A DNA stretch of 9,114 bases from Sphingomonadales bacterium (GTDB taxonomy: Bacteria > Pseudomonadota > Alphaproteobacteria > Sphingomonadales > Sphingomonadaceae). Shown one piece after another: positions 1 to 6,219 of the stretch. Each line of letters begins with the position of its first letter. Positions within the stretch are counted from its first letter, which is position 1. The notes below the pieces were generated by a model. That model worked only from the letters and a program-made list of their open reading frames with translations, did no database searches and was not told the origin of the DNA. The DNA lies in NCBI GenBank assembly GCA_027489295.1, contig JAIYAA010000291.1, positions 1 to 9,114 of the forward strand. The letters run 5' to 3'. The position numbers and the translations under genes are program-made.

Positions 1-602
1 CCGAGGCAGCCGCCAAGCCCGGCCCGCGCCGGATCGGTGCGCCACTCCGCCTGCTTGTTGCCCGCCGTGTCGAGCGGAGCGCTCAGCCAGCCCTGGATAT
101 ATTCCACCTGCACCAGCCGAATGGCGCCGAAATCGCCACGCGCGACGCGAGCACGCGCCTCCTCGACCAGCGGATAGCCGCTATAGGTGAAGGCGAGGGC
201 GAAGCGCTTGCCGCTCGCCTGCGCGGCGGCGGCGATGGCGCGGGCTTCGTCGCCGTTCATCGCCATCGGCTTTTCGCAGAAGACGTGGAAGCCCGCGTTC
301 AGCGCGGCGATGGCGACGGGCGCGTGGAGGTGGTTCGGGGTGACGATCGCCACCGCATCGATCCGCTCGCTCTCCGGCAGCGCAACTTCGCCAGCGAGCA
401 GGTCGTCATAGGTCGCATAGATCCGCGCCGGATCGAGCCCGAGCAGGTCGCCGGTCCACGCATTCCTGCCCGCATCGGTGCTGAACGCGCCTGCCGCCAA
501 TCGCCAGTCTCCGTCGAGCGCGGCGGCCATGCGGTGGACGGCGCCGATGAACGCGCCCTCACCGCCGCCGACCATGCCGAGCCTGAGCGGGTGCCGGATC
601 AT
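1..602 (-). CDS. Gfo/Idh/MocA-family NAD(P)-dependent oxidoreductase (partial, C-terminal part beyond the window)
   Basis: The first 200 residues are visible. Family members oxidise or reduce hydroxyl/keto groups of sugars, inositols or glycosides with NAD(P) in the cytoplasm. What is seen: an N-terminal Rossmann fold beginning [18 protein letters not shown] (glycine-rich loop about residues 9-20), then VTPNHLH (87-93) and the family's hallmark EKP (110-112, FCEKPMAM), whose lysine is normally catalytic. [13 protein letters not shown] (186-198) begins the substrate-binding domain; the usual downstream Asp/His catalytic residues lie off the edge. The ATG overlaps the upstream isomerase stop by four bases (ATGA), with a GGGAAG Shine-Dalgarno about 9 nt upstream in that gene. 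As third gene of a LacI-controlled operon with a permease and a TIM-barrel isomerase, it probably acts on the imported sugar or glycoside. The family is firm; the substrate and the direction of reaction cannot be read from sequence. Confidence 0.93.
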   Translation of the reverse strand, partial: MIRHPLRLGMVGGGEGAFIGAVHRMAAALDGDWRLAAGAFSTDAGRNAWTGDLLGLDPARIYATYDDLLAGEVALPESERIDAVAIVTPNHLHAPVAIAALNAGFHVFCEKPMAMNGDEARAIAAAAQASGKRFALAFTYSGYPLVEEARARVARGDFGAIRLVQVEYIQGWLSAPLDTAGNKQAEWRTDPARAGLGGCL

Positions 603-1663
603 GCGTCGCGGCTTCCCAACCCGAGCAGCTTGCGCATCGCGGCCTTGTCGACGCCGCTCGACGCGAAATCGTCAAACGCACGTTCGGTCACGCGGATGAT
701 ATGGTCGCGGATGAACGGCGCACCTTCGCGAGCCCCATCCTCGCTGTTCTTCAGCGCGCATTCCCACTCGATCACCGCCCAGCCGCGATAGCCGTACTGG
801 GCGAGCTTGCTGAAGATGCCGACAAAATCGACCTGGCCATCACCGGTCGAGCGGAACCGGCCGGCGCGGTTCACCCAGCTCTCATAGCCGCCATAGACGC
901 CGCTGCGCCCGGTCGGGTTGAACTCGGCATCCTTCACATGGAAGCACGCAATCCGGTCGTGATAGCGATCGATGAAGTCGAGATAGTCGAGCTGCTGCAG
1001 CACATAGTGCGACGGGTCGAACAGGATGCGCGCGCGGGGGTGGTGGCCCACCGCCTCCAGGAAACGCTCCCAGCTCGCGCCGTCGTGGATGTCCTCGCCG
1101 GGGTGGATCTCATAGGCGCAGTCGACGCCGGCGTCCTCGAACACGTCGAGGATCGGCAGCCAGCGGCGGGCGAGTTCGGCGAAGGCCTCTTCGACCAGCC
1201 CCGCGGGGCGCTGCGGCCAGGGATAGACATAGGGCCAGGCCAGCGCGCCCGAGAAGGTCGCGTGCGCCTTGAGCCCCAGCCGTCCGCTGGCGCGCGCAGC
1301 GAGCTTGACCTGCTCGACCGCCCAGGCCTGGCGCTCGGCCGGCTTGCCGTGGAGTTCGGCGGGCGCAAAGCCGTCGAACAGCGTGTCGTACGCCGGATGC
1401 ACCGCGACGAGCTGGCCCTGCAGGTGCGTCGAAAGCTCGGTCGGCTGGATGCCGAACTTGTCGAGCCGGGCGCGGAGATCGTCGCAATAGGCCTGGCTCT
1501 CGGCGGCTTGGCGAAGGTCGATCAGCCGCGGGTCGCACGGAATCTGGACGCCCACATAGCCGAGTCCCGCGGCCCATTCCGCCATATGGTCGAGCGTGTC
1601 GAACGGCGCGGTGTCGCCGAGGAACTGGGCCAGGAAGATGCCGGGGCCCTGCATCGCGGTCAT
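599..1663 (-). CDS. sugar phosphate isomerase/epimerase (xylose isomerase-like TIM barrel, AP endonuclease 2 superfamily)
   Basis: A 354-residue protein of the normal length for xylose-isomerase-like TIM barrels (PF01261 type), cytoplasmic metal-dependent enzymes that isomerise, epimerise or eliminate on keto sugars. The expected four metal ligands are visible on successive strands: E185 (YEIHPGE), D216 (LFDPSHY), H242 (FHVKD) and E299 (VIEWE). H187 and H219 sit next to them, as in relatives such as tagatose epimerases, IolE-type and YcjR-type enzymes. No signal peptide or membrane segment is seen. The ATG overlaps the permease stop (ATGA, 1660-1663), and a strong AAGGAG lies 8 nt upstream inside the permease gene, so the start is well supported. 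The stop in turn overlaps the dehydrogenase start. Pairing with a Gfo/Idh/MocA enzyme is typical of pathways using 3-keto-glycosides or inositols. The fold is sure; the substrate, and epimerase versus lyase activity, are open. Confidence 0.93.
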   Translation of the reverse strand: MTAMQGPGIFLAQFLGDTAPFDTLDHMAEWAAGLGYVGVQIPCDPRLIDLRQAAESQAYCDDLRARLDKFGIQPTELSTHLQGQLVAVHPAYDTLFDGFAPAELHGKPAERQAWAVEQVKLAARASGRLGLKAHATFSGALAWPYVYPWPQRPAGLVEEAFAELARRWLPILDVFEDAGVDCAYEIHPGEDIHDGASWERFLEAVGHHPRARILFDPSHYVLQQLDYLDFIDRYHDRIACFHVKDAEFNPTGRSGVYGGYESWVNRAGRFRSTGDGQVDFVGIFSKLAQYGYRGWAVIEWECALKNSEDGAREGAPFIRDHIIRVTERAFDDFASSGVDKAAMRKLLGLGSRDA

Positions 1664-2907
1664 GCGTGCGTCTCCTTGGCGCTATTCTTGAAAGTGAACT
1701 GGAACAGAAGCGCGATCACCGCCGCGGCGATCGCCGGATACCACCAGAGCTGGTGCCAGTCGGCGACCGTCGCGTTCGTCGGCAGCTGCGCATAGAGCAG
1801 CCCGCCGATCTGCGAACCGAGCAGCATGCCCACCCCGTAGGTGAACAGCGTCAGCATGCCCTGCGCCTGGGCGTTGACGCCCTTGGGGCTCGCGATGGTG
1901 CCGGTGTAGATCGCGCCGGCGACGAAGAAGAAGTCGTAGCACACGCCGTGGAGCGCCACGCCCAGATAGATCGCCCAGATACCGGCGCCGCCGTCGCCGA
2001 TCGCGAACAGGGCGTAGCGCAGCGCCCAGGCGATCATGCCGACCAGCAGCAGCGTCTTCACCCCGAAGCGGCGATAGAGCCACGGCATCGAAAACATGAA
2101 GACCAGCTCGGACATCTGCCCGATCGCCAGCGTGCCGCCGACATTCTCGATCCCCACCACCCCGACATAGGGCGAGGCATAGGCATAATACATCGCCAGC
2201 GGGATCGAGATCAGCGTCGCGCAGAGGATGAAGATCAGGAACGAGCGGTTGCGCATCAGCCCGAAGGCTTCGGTGCAGAACACCTCGGCAGCGAGGCTCT
2301 TCCCCTGCGGCGCATCGGGCTGCACGTTGGGCAGGGTGATGCTGTACAGGCCGAGCACGATCGAGACGGCGCCGGCAACTTCGAAGATATGCGGGCTGGC
2401 GGAAAGGTGCGCCCAGCCGATGATCAGCCCCGCGACGATCCAGCCGAGCGTGCCGAAGGCGCGGACGAACGGAAAGCGATCGACGCGCTCGCCGAAGCTC
2501 TTGAGCGCAATCGTGTTCGCGAGGCCCACGGTCGGCATGTAGAGGATCATGTAGCCGAGCAGCAGCCAGACGAAGCTGGCGCCATGCTCGGGCGTGAGCA
2601 GCGTCGGCAGCACGAAGAGCAGCACACCCCCGACGAGGTGGAGCACCACCATCAGCATCCTGGGGCTGAGGAACCGCGCGGCGGCCATGCCCAGCAGGAA
2701 GGATCCGACGATCGAGGCGATCGGGCCGACCGAGAACGCATTGGCGATCAGGCTGCCCAGGCCGACGGTCTGCATCACCAGGCCGAGCGTGACGTTCCAC
2801 GCGCCCCAGACGAAGAACTGCAGGAACATCAGCGCGCTGAGGCGCCCCGTGAGCAATCCCGACGCCGGGCGTGCGCTGTCCGCGAAAACCCCTTCAGCAG
2901 CGACCAT
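1660..2907 (-). CDS. MFS permease, nucleoside:H+ symporter (NupG-like) family
   Basis: A 415-residue inner-membrane protein with about twelve hydrophobic segments from residue 24 to 405, the expected size for the Nuc_H_symport branch of the major facilitator superfamily. Features recalling NupG/XapB include the N-terminal FLQFFVWGAWNVTLG (28-42), FVRAFGTLGWIVAG around 147-160, YRRFGVKTLLLVGMIAWALRY around 278-298, and LHGVCYDFFFVAGAIYTG at 319-336. The name is a family name: sphingomonad and Bacteroidetes members next to sugar enzymes may carry other polar substrates such as glycosides or polyols. It is the first gene of the operon, and the next gene overlaps its stop. The ATG at 2905-2907 has a purine-rich Shine-Dalgarno (AGAGGAAG, 2911-2918) immediately upstream. 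Its promoter region carries the probable LacI-type operator. Import of the operon's substrate is the likely role. Confidence 0.92.
   Translation of the reverse strand: MVAAEGVFADSARPASGLLTGRLSALMFLQFFVWGAWNVTLGLVMQTVGLGSLIANAFSVGPIASIVGSFLLGMAAARFLSPRMLMVVLHLVGGVLLFVLPTLLTPEHGASFVWLLLGYMILYMPTVGLANTIALKSFGERVDRFPFVRAFGTLGWIVAGLIIGWAHLSASPHIFEVAGAVSIVLGLYSITLPNVQPDAPQGKSLAAEVFCTEAFGLMRNRSFLIFILCATLISIPLAMYYAYASPYVGVVGIENVGGTLAIGQMSELVFMFSMPWLYRRFGVKTLLLVGMIAWALRYALFAIGDGGAGIWAIYLGVALHGVCYDFFFVAGAIYTGTIASPKGVNAQAQGMLTLFTYGVGMLLGSQIGGLLYAQLPTNATVADWHQLWWYPAIAAAVIALLFQFTFKNSAKETHA
1672..1677 (-). promoter_or_regulatory. Shine-Dalgarno for the isomerase gene, inside the permease coding end
   Basis: Reads AAGGAG on the minus strand, 8 nt before the ATG at 1661-1663. 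It fixes the isomerase start at the ATGA overlap and supports translational coupling with the permease. Confidence 0.8.
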
Positions 2908-2910
2908 GCG

Positions 2911-2918
2911 CTTCCTCT
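2911..2918 (-). promoter_or_regulatory. Shine-Dalgarno for the permease gene
   Basis: Reads AGAGGAAG on the minus strand, within a longer purine run that also offers GGAG at 2917-2920, a few bases before the ATG at 2905-2907. It supports this start, which gives 415 residues. Confidence 0.75.
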
Positions 2919-2952
2919 CCCCCGAATACGGCTTTGCCGCTGTTCGACTCGC

Positions 2953-2981
2953 AGCCTATGCACTCCGACTAGTGATGTAAA
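2953..2981 (-). promoter_or_regulatory. candidate sigma70-type promoter of the catabolic operon
   Basis: On the minus strand, TTTACA (2976-2981; five of six bases of TTGACA) is followed after exactly 17 bp by TAGGCT (2953-2958; three of six of TATAAT). Transcription would start near 2946, leaving a leader of roughly 40 nt with the Shine-Dalgarno at its end. The -35 lies inside the inverted repeat at 2975-2990, so repressor binding would block polymerase. Recognised by eye; the -10 is weak. Confidence 0.5.
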
Positions 2982-2990
2982 GGATTACAT
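2975..2990. promoter_or_regulatory. probable LacI-family operator (inverted repeat)
   Basis: ATGTAA-AGGA-TTACAT: a perfect pair of 6-bp arms around a 4-bp centre, 16 bp in all. LacI-family regulators typically bind palindromes of this size. It lies 67 bp upstream of the permease ATG, overlaps the candidate -35 of the operon, and is 44 bp upstream of the LacI-type gene, so the regulator could control both the operon and itself. The centre (GA rather than the CG common in LacI operators) is slightly atypical. Confidence 0.7.
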
Positions 2991-3034
2991 TGCTCGGACT
3001 CGACACGCTTCGCCGCAACCGACAAAGATGCCGC

Positions 3035-4042
3035 ATGACGACGATTATCGAGGTCGCCGCGGCTGCGGGTGTGTCCACCGCCACCGTTTCGCGCGTGCTC
3101 AGCCAGCCCGGGCGGGTGGCGGAGGCGACGCGGCGGCGCGTGCTCGAGGTCGTGGAGGCGCTCGACTATCGCCCGAACGTCGCCGCGCGCACGCTGCGCA
3201 CGCTGCGTGCCGCCAAGATCCTGCTGACCGTGCCCGACATTTCAAACCCCTTCTTCGCCAGCGTCATCCGCGGCGCGGAAGAGGCGGCGCGCGATACCGG
3301 CTATGCGATGGTGCTGGGCGACACCCGCCACGATCCGGAGGTGGAGGACCAATATGCCGAGATGCTGTCGCGCCGCGAGGTGGACGGGCTGGTGTTCCTC
3401 GGCCACCGACTGCCGGCCAGCCTCGAAGCGCTGGTCGCGCGGCAGGGGGCGGCGGCGCCGATCGTCAACGGCTGCGAATACAGTCCCGAGATCGGCGTGC
3501 CGAGCGTGCATATCGACAACGCCGCGGCCAGCGCCGACGCGATCGAGCATCTCGTCGAACTCGGCCACCGCGCGATCGGCGTCATCACCGGGCCGCCGAT
3601 CAGCCCGATCAGTCGCGATCGCCTTGCCGGTGCGCTGCGGGCAGCGGCGCGGCACGGGCTTGAGGATCGGCTGCAGCTGGTCGAGGGCGATTACGGTGCG
3701 GACTCCGCCCATCGCGGCGCGCGGGCGCTGCTCGCAAAGGGCGTCACCGCGATCTTCTGCTTCAGCGACGAGATGGCGCTGGGGGCGATCAGCGCGGTGA
3801 GCGCGGGCGGGCTGTCCTGCCCCGGCGACGTCTCCGTCATCGGCTTCGACGACCTGCCGCTGGCCCGGTTCTTCCACCCGGCGCTGACCACGATCGCCCA
3901 GCCCAAGGGGCTGATCGGCCGCCGCGCGGTGGAGCTGCTGGTCGGCATCCTGCGCGGCGCGGAGCCGGCCGAACGCCAGGTGACGCTGGCGCACGAGCTG
4001 ATCCGCCGCGCCAGCACGGGGCCTGCGCCAAAGTCCCGGTGA
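3035..4042 (+). CDS. LacI-family transcriptional regulator
   Basis: A 335-residue protein, the usual LacI/GalR length. The N-terminal helix-turn-helix is classic: IIEVAAAAGVSTATVSRVLSQPGRV (4-28), then TRRRVLEVVEALDYRPNVAARTLRT (32-56) with the hinge helix. A periplasmic-binding-protein-like effector domain follows: ILLTVPDISNPFFASVIRGAEEA (62-84), DGLVFLG (117-123), HLVELGHRAIGVITGP (172-187), CFSDEMALGAI (242-252) and VSVIGFDDLPLARFFHPALTTIAQP (266-290). The effector is most likely a sugar or sugar derivative. I start at the ATG at 3035 because the helix-turn-helix begins there; an in-frame TTG at 2990 would add 15 residues unlike the family and would sit in the operator. No strong Shine-Dalgarno is visible. 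Divergent from the sugar operon across a 127-bp gap containing the operator, it is probably that operon's local repressor. Confidence 0.95.
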   Translation: MTTIIEVAAAAGVSTATVSRVLSQPGRVAEATRRRVLEVVEALDYRPNVAARTLRTLRAAKILLTVPDISNPFFASVIRGAEEAARDTGYAMVLGDTRHDPEVEDQYAEMLSRREVDGLVFLGHRLPASLEALVARQGAAAPIVNGCEYSPEIGVPSVHIDNAAASADAIEHLVELGHRAIGVITGPPISPISRDRLAGALRAAARHGLEDRLQLVEGDYGADSAHRGARALLAKGVTAIFCFSDEMALGAISAVSAGGLSCPGDVSVIGFDDLPLARFFHPALTTIAQPKGLIGRRAVELLVGILRGAEPAERQVTLAHELIRRASTGPAPKSR

Positions 4043-4097
4043 CAGGCTGCAGCCGCATGCTATGCTGTTCGAAAGGCGCTCGGAAGCGGTGCCTGCC

Positions 4098-4104
4098 GGG
4101 AGAG
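4098..4104 (+). promoter_or_regulatory. Shine-Dalgarno deciding the VOC gene start
   Basis: GGGAGAG, with its GGAG core 7 nt before the ATG at 4110. An upstream in-frame ATG at 4062 has no such site, and its 16 extra residues would bury the signal peptide. Confidence 0.7.
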
Positions 4105-4109
4105 ACACG

Positions 4110-5051
4110 ATGCCGACGCTTCATGACACCCTGCAGCGCAGGGGCGCCGCACTGGCGCTGATCGCGGCGACGATGATCGGCGCGGCGCCGCCGCAGCCAG
4201 GGCGACCGCCGGTCACCGGCATTTCCCATCTGGCCGTCTATGCGACCGACCTCGCCGCGACCGATCATTTCTACCGCGTCGTCCTCGGCGCCCGCAAAGG
4301 CGCGGATCCGGAGGACCCGGCCGGGGTCCGCTATTATTTCAGCCCGCGGCAATTCGTGGAGGTGCTGCCAGCCCCCAAGGGGCTGGGTGCGAGCAGGCTC
4401 GCCCATGTCGGCTATATCACCGCCGATGCGCCGCAGCTGCGTGCCTGGCTTACCGTACACGGCGTGCAGGACCTGAGCGCGGTGCAACGCGGGGCAGGGG
4501 GCGACCAATGGTTCGGCGGTCGCGATCCCGAGGGCAATGCCGTCCAGTTCGTGCAGCCGGGCAGCCGTTCGGCCATGCCCGAAAAGCGGGCGATCAGCGG
4601 CCGCATCCTCCATGTCGGCTATGCGGTGCACGATCGTGCGAAGCAGGACGGCTTCTACCGCACGCTGCTCGGCTTCCGGCCGTATTGGTACGGCGCATTC
4701 CATGCCGACAAGGTGGACTGGGTCTCGCAGCAGGTACCCGATGGCCGCGACTGGCTGGAATATATGATGGTCGGGCCGGGCTCCGACGTGCCGTTGGAGA
4801 AAGTGGACGCCAACCAGCTGGGCGTGCTCAACCATGTCTCGCTCGGCGTGGCCAACATGGAAACGGCGGTGACCACCCTGTACCGCGAGAACCGGCTGAG
4901 CCCGCGCCATGACGGCCCGCAGATGGGACTGGACGGCAAGTGGCAGGCGAATTTCTACGATCCCGACGGCACGCGGGTGGAGCTGATGGAATATACGCCG
5001 GTGATGCAGCCTTGCTGCTCGGCCTTCACGGCGGAGAGCCCGGACCGCTAG
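4110..5051 (+). CDS. two-domain VOC (glyoxalase/bleomycin-resistance fold) protein, probably exported
   Basis: A 313-residue protein built of four beta-alpha-beta-beta-beta modules, i.e. two VOC domains. The basic N-terminus followed by GAALALIAATMIGAA (12-26) looks like a Sec signal peptide cleaved near residue 26, so it is probably periplasmic. Ligand-type residues recur at VOC positions: H40 (SHLAVY), E84 (FVEVLP), H99 (AHVGYI) and Q146 (DPEGNAVQFVQ) in the first domain; H168 (LHVGYAV), E217 (DWLEYM), H242 (NHVSLGV) and E291 (DPDGTRVELMEY) in the second. The second domain thus has a complete His/Glu/His/Glu set; the first has Gln at the last place. VOC enzymes include lyases, isomerases, epimerases and dioxygenases; I cannot name the reaction. 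Similar exported double-VOC proteins are, as I recall, common in Acidobacteria. It starts 67 bp after the LacI stop with no terminator seen, so co-transcription with lacI is possible. Confidence 0.85.
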   Translation: MPTLHDTLQRRGAALALIAATMIGAAPPQPGRPPVTGISHLAVYATDLAATDHFYRVVLGARKGADPEDPAGVRYYFSPRQFVEVLPAPKGLGASRLAHVGYITADAPQLRAWLTVHGVQDLSAVQRGAGGDQWFGGRDPEGNAVQFVQPGSRSAMPEKRAISGRILHVGYAVHDRAKQDGFYRTLLGFRPYWYGAFHADKVDWVSQQVPDGRDWLEYMMVGPGSDVPLEKVDANQLGVLNHVSLGVANMETAVTTLYRENRLSPRHDGPQMGLDGKWQANFYDPDGTRVELMEYTPVMQPCCSAFTAESPDR

Positions 5052-5131
5052 CTGTTCGGGAACGGGACAACTGAGGCGGTCCGCGCGCGCCCGGGTCGAA
5101 ACGTTGTCGTCACAAATTCGCGAGGCGGTGT

Positions 5132-5135
5132 AAGG
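5132..5135 (+). promoter_or_regulatory. Shine-Dalgarno for the AraC-family gene
   Basis: AAGG, 7 nt before the ATG at 5143. The 91-bp gap from the VOC stop has no convincing terminator hairpin and only weak promoter-like sequence. Confidence 0.5.
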
Positions 5136-5142
5136 CAGCATC

Positions 5143-6213
5143 ATGGAGGACGAGCGGAACCTGCCGAAGCATGGGGAGCCTTTGGGCGTACCCTATTTCA
5201 ACGTGTCCAATACACCGCCCGAATTGCGCTTCGACGCCTATGCCGAATCGGTCGATCCGATCTTCGATACGCGACGTACCGCGATTGAGGGTGATTTCAG
5301 CGTGGGGCTCGACGGGTTCAACGCCGGGCCGGTGCTGATCGGCCGTTCGCGCATGTGGGGCGCGGATTTCCAGTATGACCGCGACGTCCGCAAGGTCGCG
5401 CAGACCGGCGTCGAGGCGGTACTGGTGCAGATCGTCACCAAGGGCGGCGACGTCCGGTTGCACGACGGCGAGGCGACCGTGACGCAGCCCGGCGATATCT
5501 GCATCGCCGACATGACTCGTCCGTTCGCGACGCGCACCGGGGGCTGCGACAATATCAGCATGGTGGTGCATCACGCGGCGCTGGGGCTCGACGAGCCGCG
5601 GCTGGATGGATTGCACGGGCTGGTGCTGCGACGCGACACGCTGGGTGCGCAGCTGATGGCCGATCATGCCCGGATGCTGGTGGAGCGCCTGCCCCAGGCG
5701 CGACCCGAGGATGCCCTGGCGGTGGCGCGGGCAACCGGCCTGATGCTTGGCGGACTGATCGCACCCATGGTGGAAACGGGCGGCCAGCGCACCTCGGTGG
5801 CGGTGGCGGCGCTGTTCCGCATCAAGCGCTTCATCCGCGCCAACCTCGCCCATCCGGAGCTCGGCCCGGAGAGCGTGGCCAAGGCGATGGGCATGTCGCG
5901 CGCCTCGCTCTACCGCGCCTTCGCGCCGCTCGGCAGCATCGGCGATTTCATCCGCCGGCAGCGGCTGGAGCGGGTGCTGAGCGATCTGGGCGACCCCGCC
6001 TGCCGCGGCCGTTCGATCGCGGAGATCGCCTATGGCTGGGGCTTTGCCGACTGGTCGACCTTCTCGCGGGCGTTCAAGGCTGCGTTCGGCATCACCCCCA
6101 GCGAGGCGCGGGCGGGTAACGGCGCCCTGGCCGCGCCGGTGGAGGTGCGCGGCGGCGACGTGCTGCTGCCGCAGTGGATCCGCACGATGGAAGCACTGCG
6201 CCTGCCCGCCTGA
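5143..6213 (+). CDS. AraC-family transcriptional regulator with AraC-binding-like N-terminal domain
   Basis: A 356-residue protein. Residues about 25-205 resemble the AraC-binding-like (PF14525-type) sensing domain, with a cupin-like strand-turn pattern (AVLVQIVTKGGDVRLHDGEATVTQPGDICIADMTRPFATR, 92-131). The C-terminal AraC/XylS DNA-binding domain spans about 223-324. Its first helix-turn-helix is at PESVAKAMGMSRASLYRAFA (242-261) and its second at SIAEIAYGWGFADWSTFSRAFKAAFGITPSEAR (291-323), the latter matching the family signature closely. A 30-residue tail follows the usual end of the domain. The sensed ligand is unknown. The protein carries no signal peptide or membrane segment and should act as a cytoplasmic activator. 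Neighbours give little help: it follows the VOC gene by 91 bp and converges on the Na/Pi gene, so it may regulate the VOC gene, itself or a distant target. Confidence 0.93.
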   Translation: MEDERNLPKHGEPLGVPYFNVSNTPPELRFDAYAESVDPIFDTRRTAIEGDFSVGLDGFNAGPVLIGRSRMWGADFQYDRDVRKVAQTGVEAVLVQIVTKGGDVRLHDGEATVTQPGDICIADMTRPFATRTGGCDNISMVVHHAALGLDEPRLDGLHGLVLRRDTLGAQLMADHARMLVERLPQARPEDALAVARATGLMLGGLIAPMVETGGQRTSVAVAALFRIKRFIRANLAHPELGPESVAKAMGMSRASLYRAFAPLGSIGDFIRRQRLERVLSDLGDPACRGRSIAEIAYGWGFADWSTFSRAFKAAFGITPSEARAGNGALAAPVEVRGGDVLLPQWIRTMEALRLPA

Positions 6214-6219
6214 GCCCCG

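Noticed and set aside
701..1795. 364-codon plus-strand frame opposite the isomerase gene
   Set aside because: Mirror of a real gene with a complete metal-ligand set; no recognisable domain and no Shine-Dalgarno.
2990..3034. Upstream TTG start for the LacI-type regulator
   Set aside because: Adds 15 residues not seen in the family and starts inside the operator arm; the ATG at 3035 begins the helix-turn-helix directly.
1666..3663. Very long plus-strand open frame (665 codons) antisense to the permease and running into the LacI gene
   Set aside because: Product is low-complexity, rich in Arg/His/Asp/Glu/Gln, typical of the complement of a G+C-rich membrane-protein gene; it conflicts with two well-supported genes.
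4045..4054. Perfect palindrome GGCTGCAGCC just after the LacI stop, as a terminator
   Set aside because: Five-bp arms with no loop and no T-run; in such G+C-rich DNA it is likely chance.
5052..5142. Possible terminator or promoter in the gap before the AraC-type gene
   Set aside because: G+C-rich run (5084-5097) forms no clear hairpin with a T-tract, and TTGTCG (5104-5109) has no good -10 partner.
3837..5144. 435-codon minus-strand frame opposite the VOC gene
   Set aside because: Shadow frame; the plus strand has clear VOC motifs and a good ribosome-binding site.
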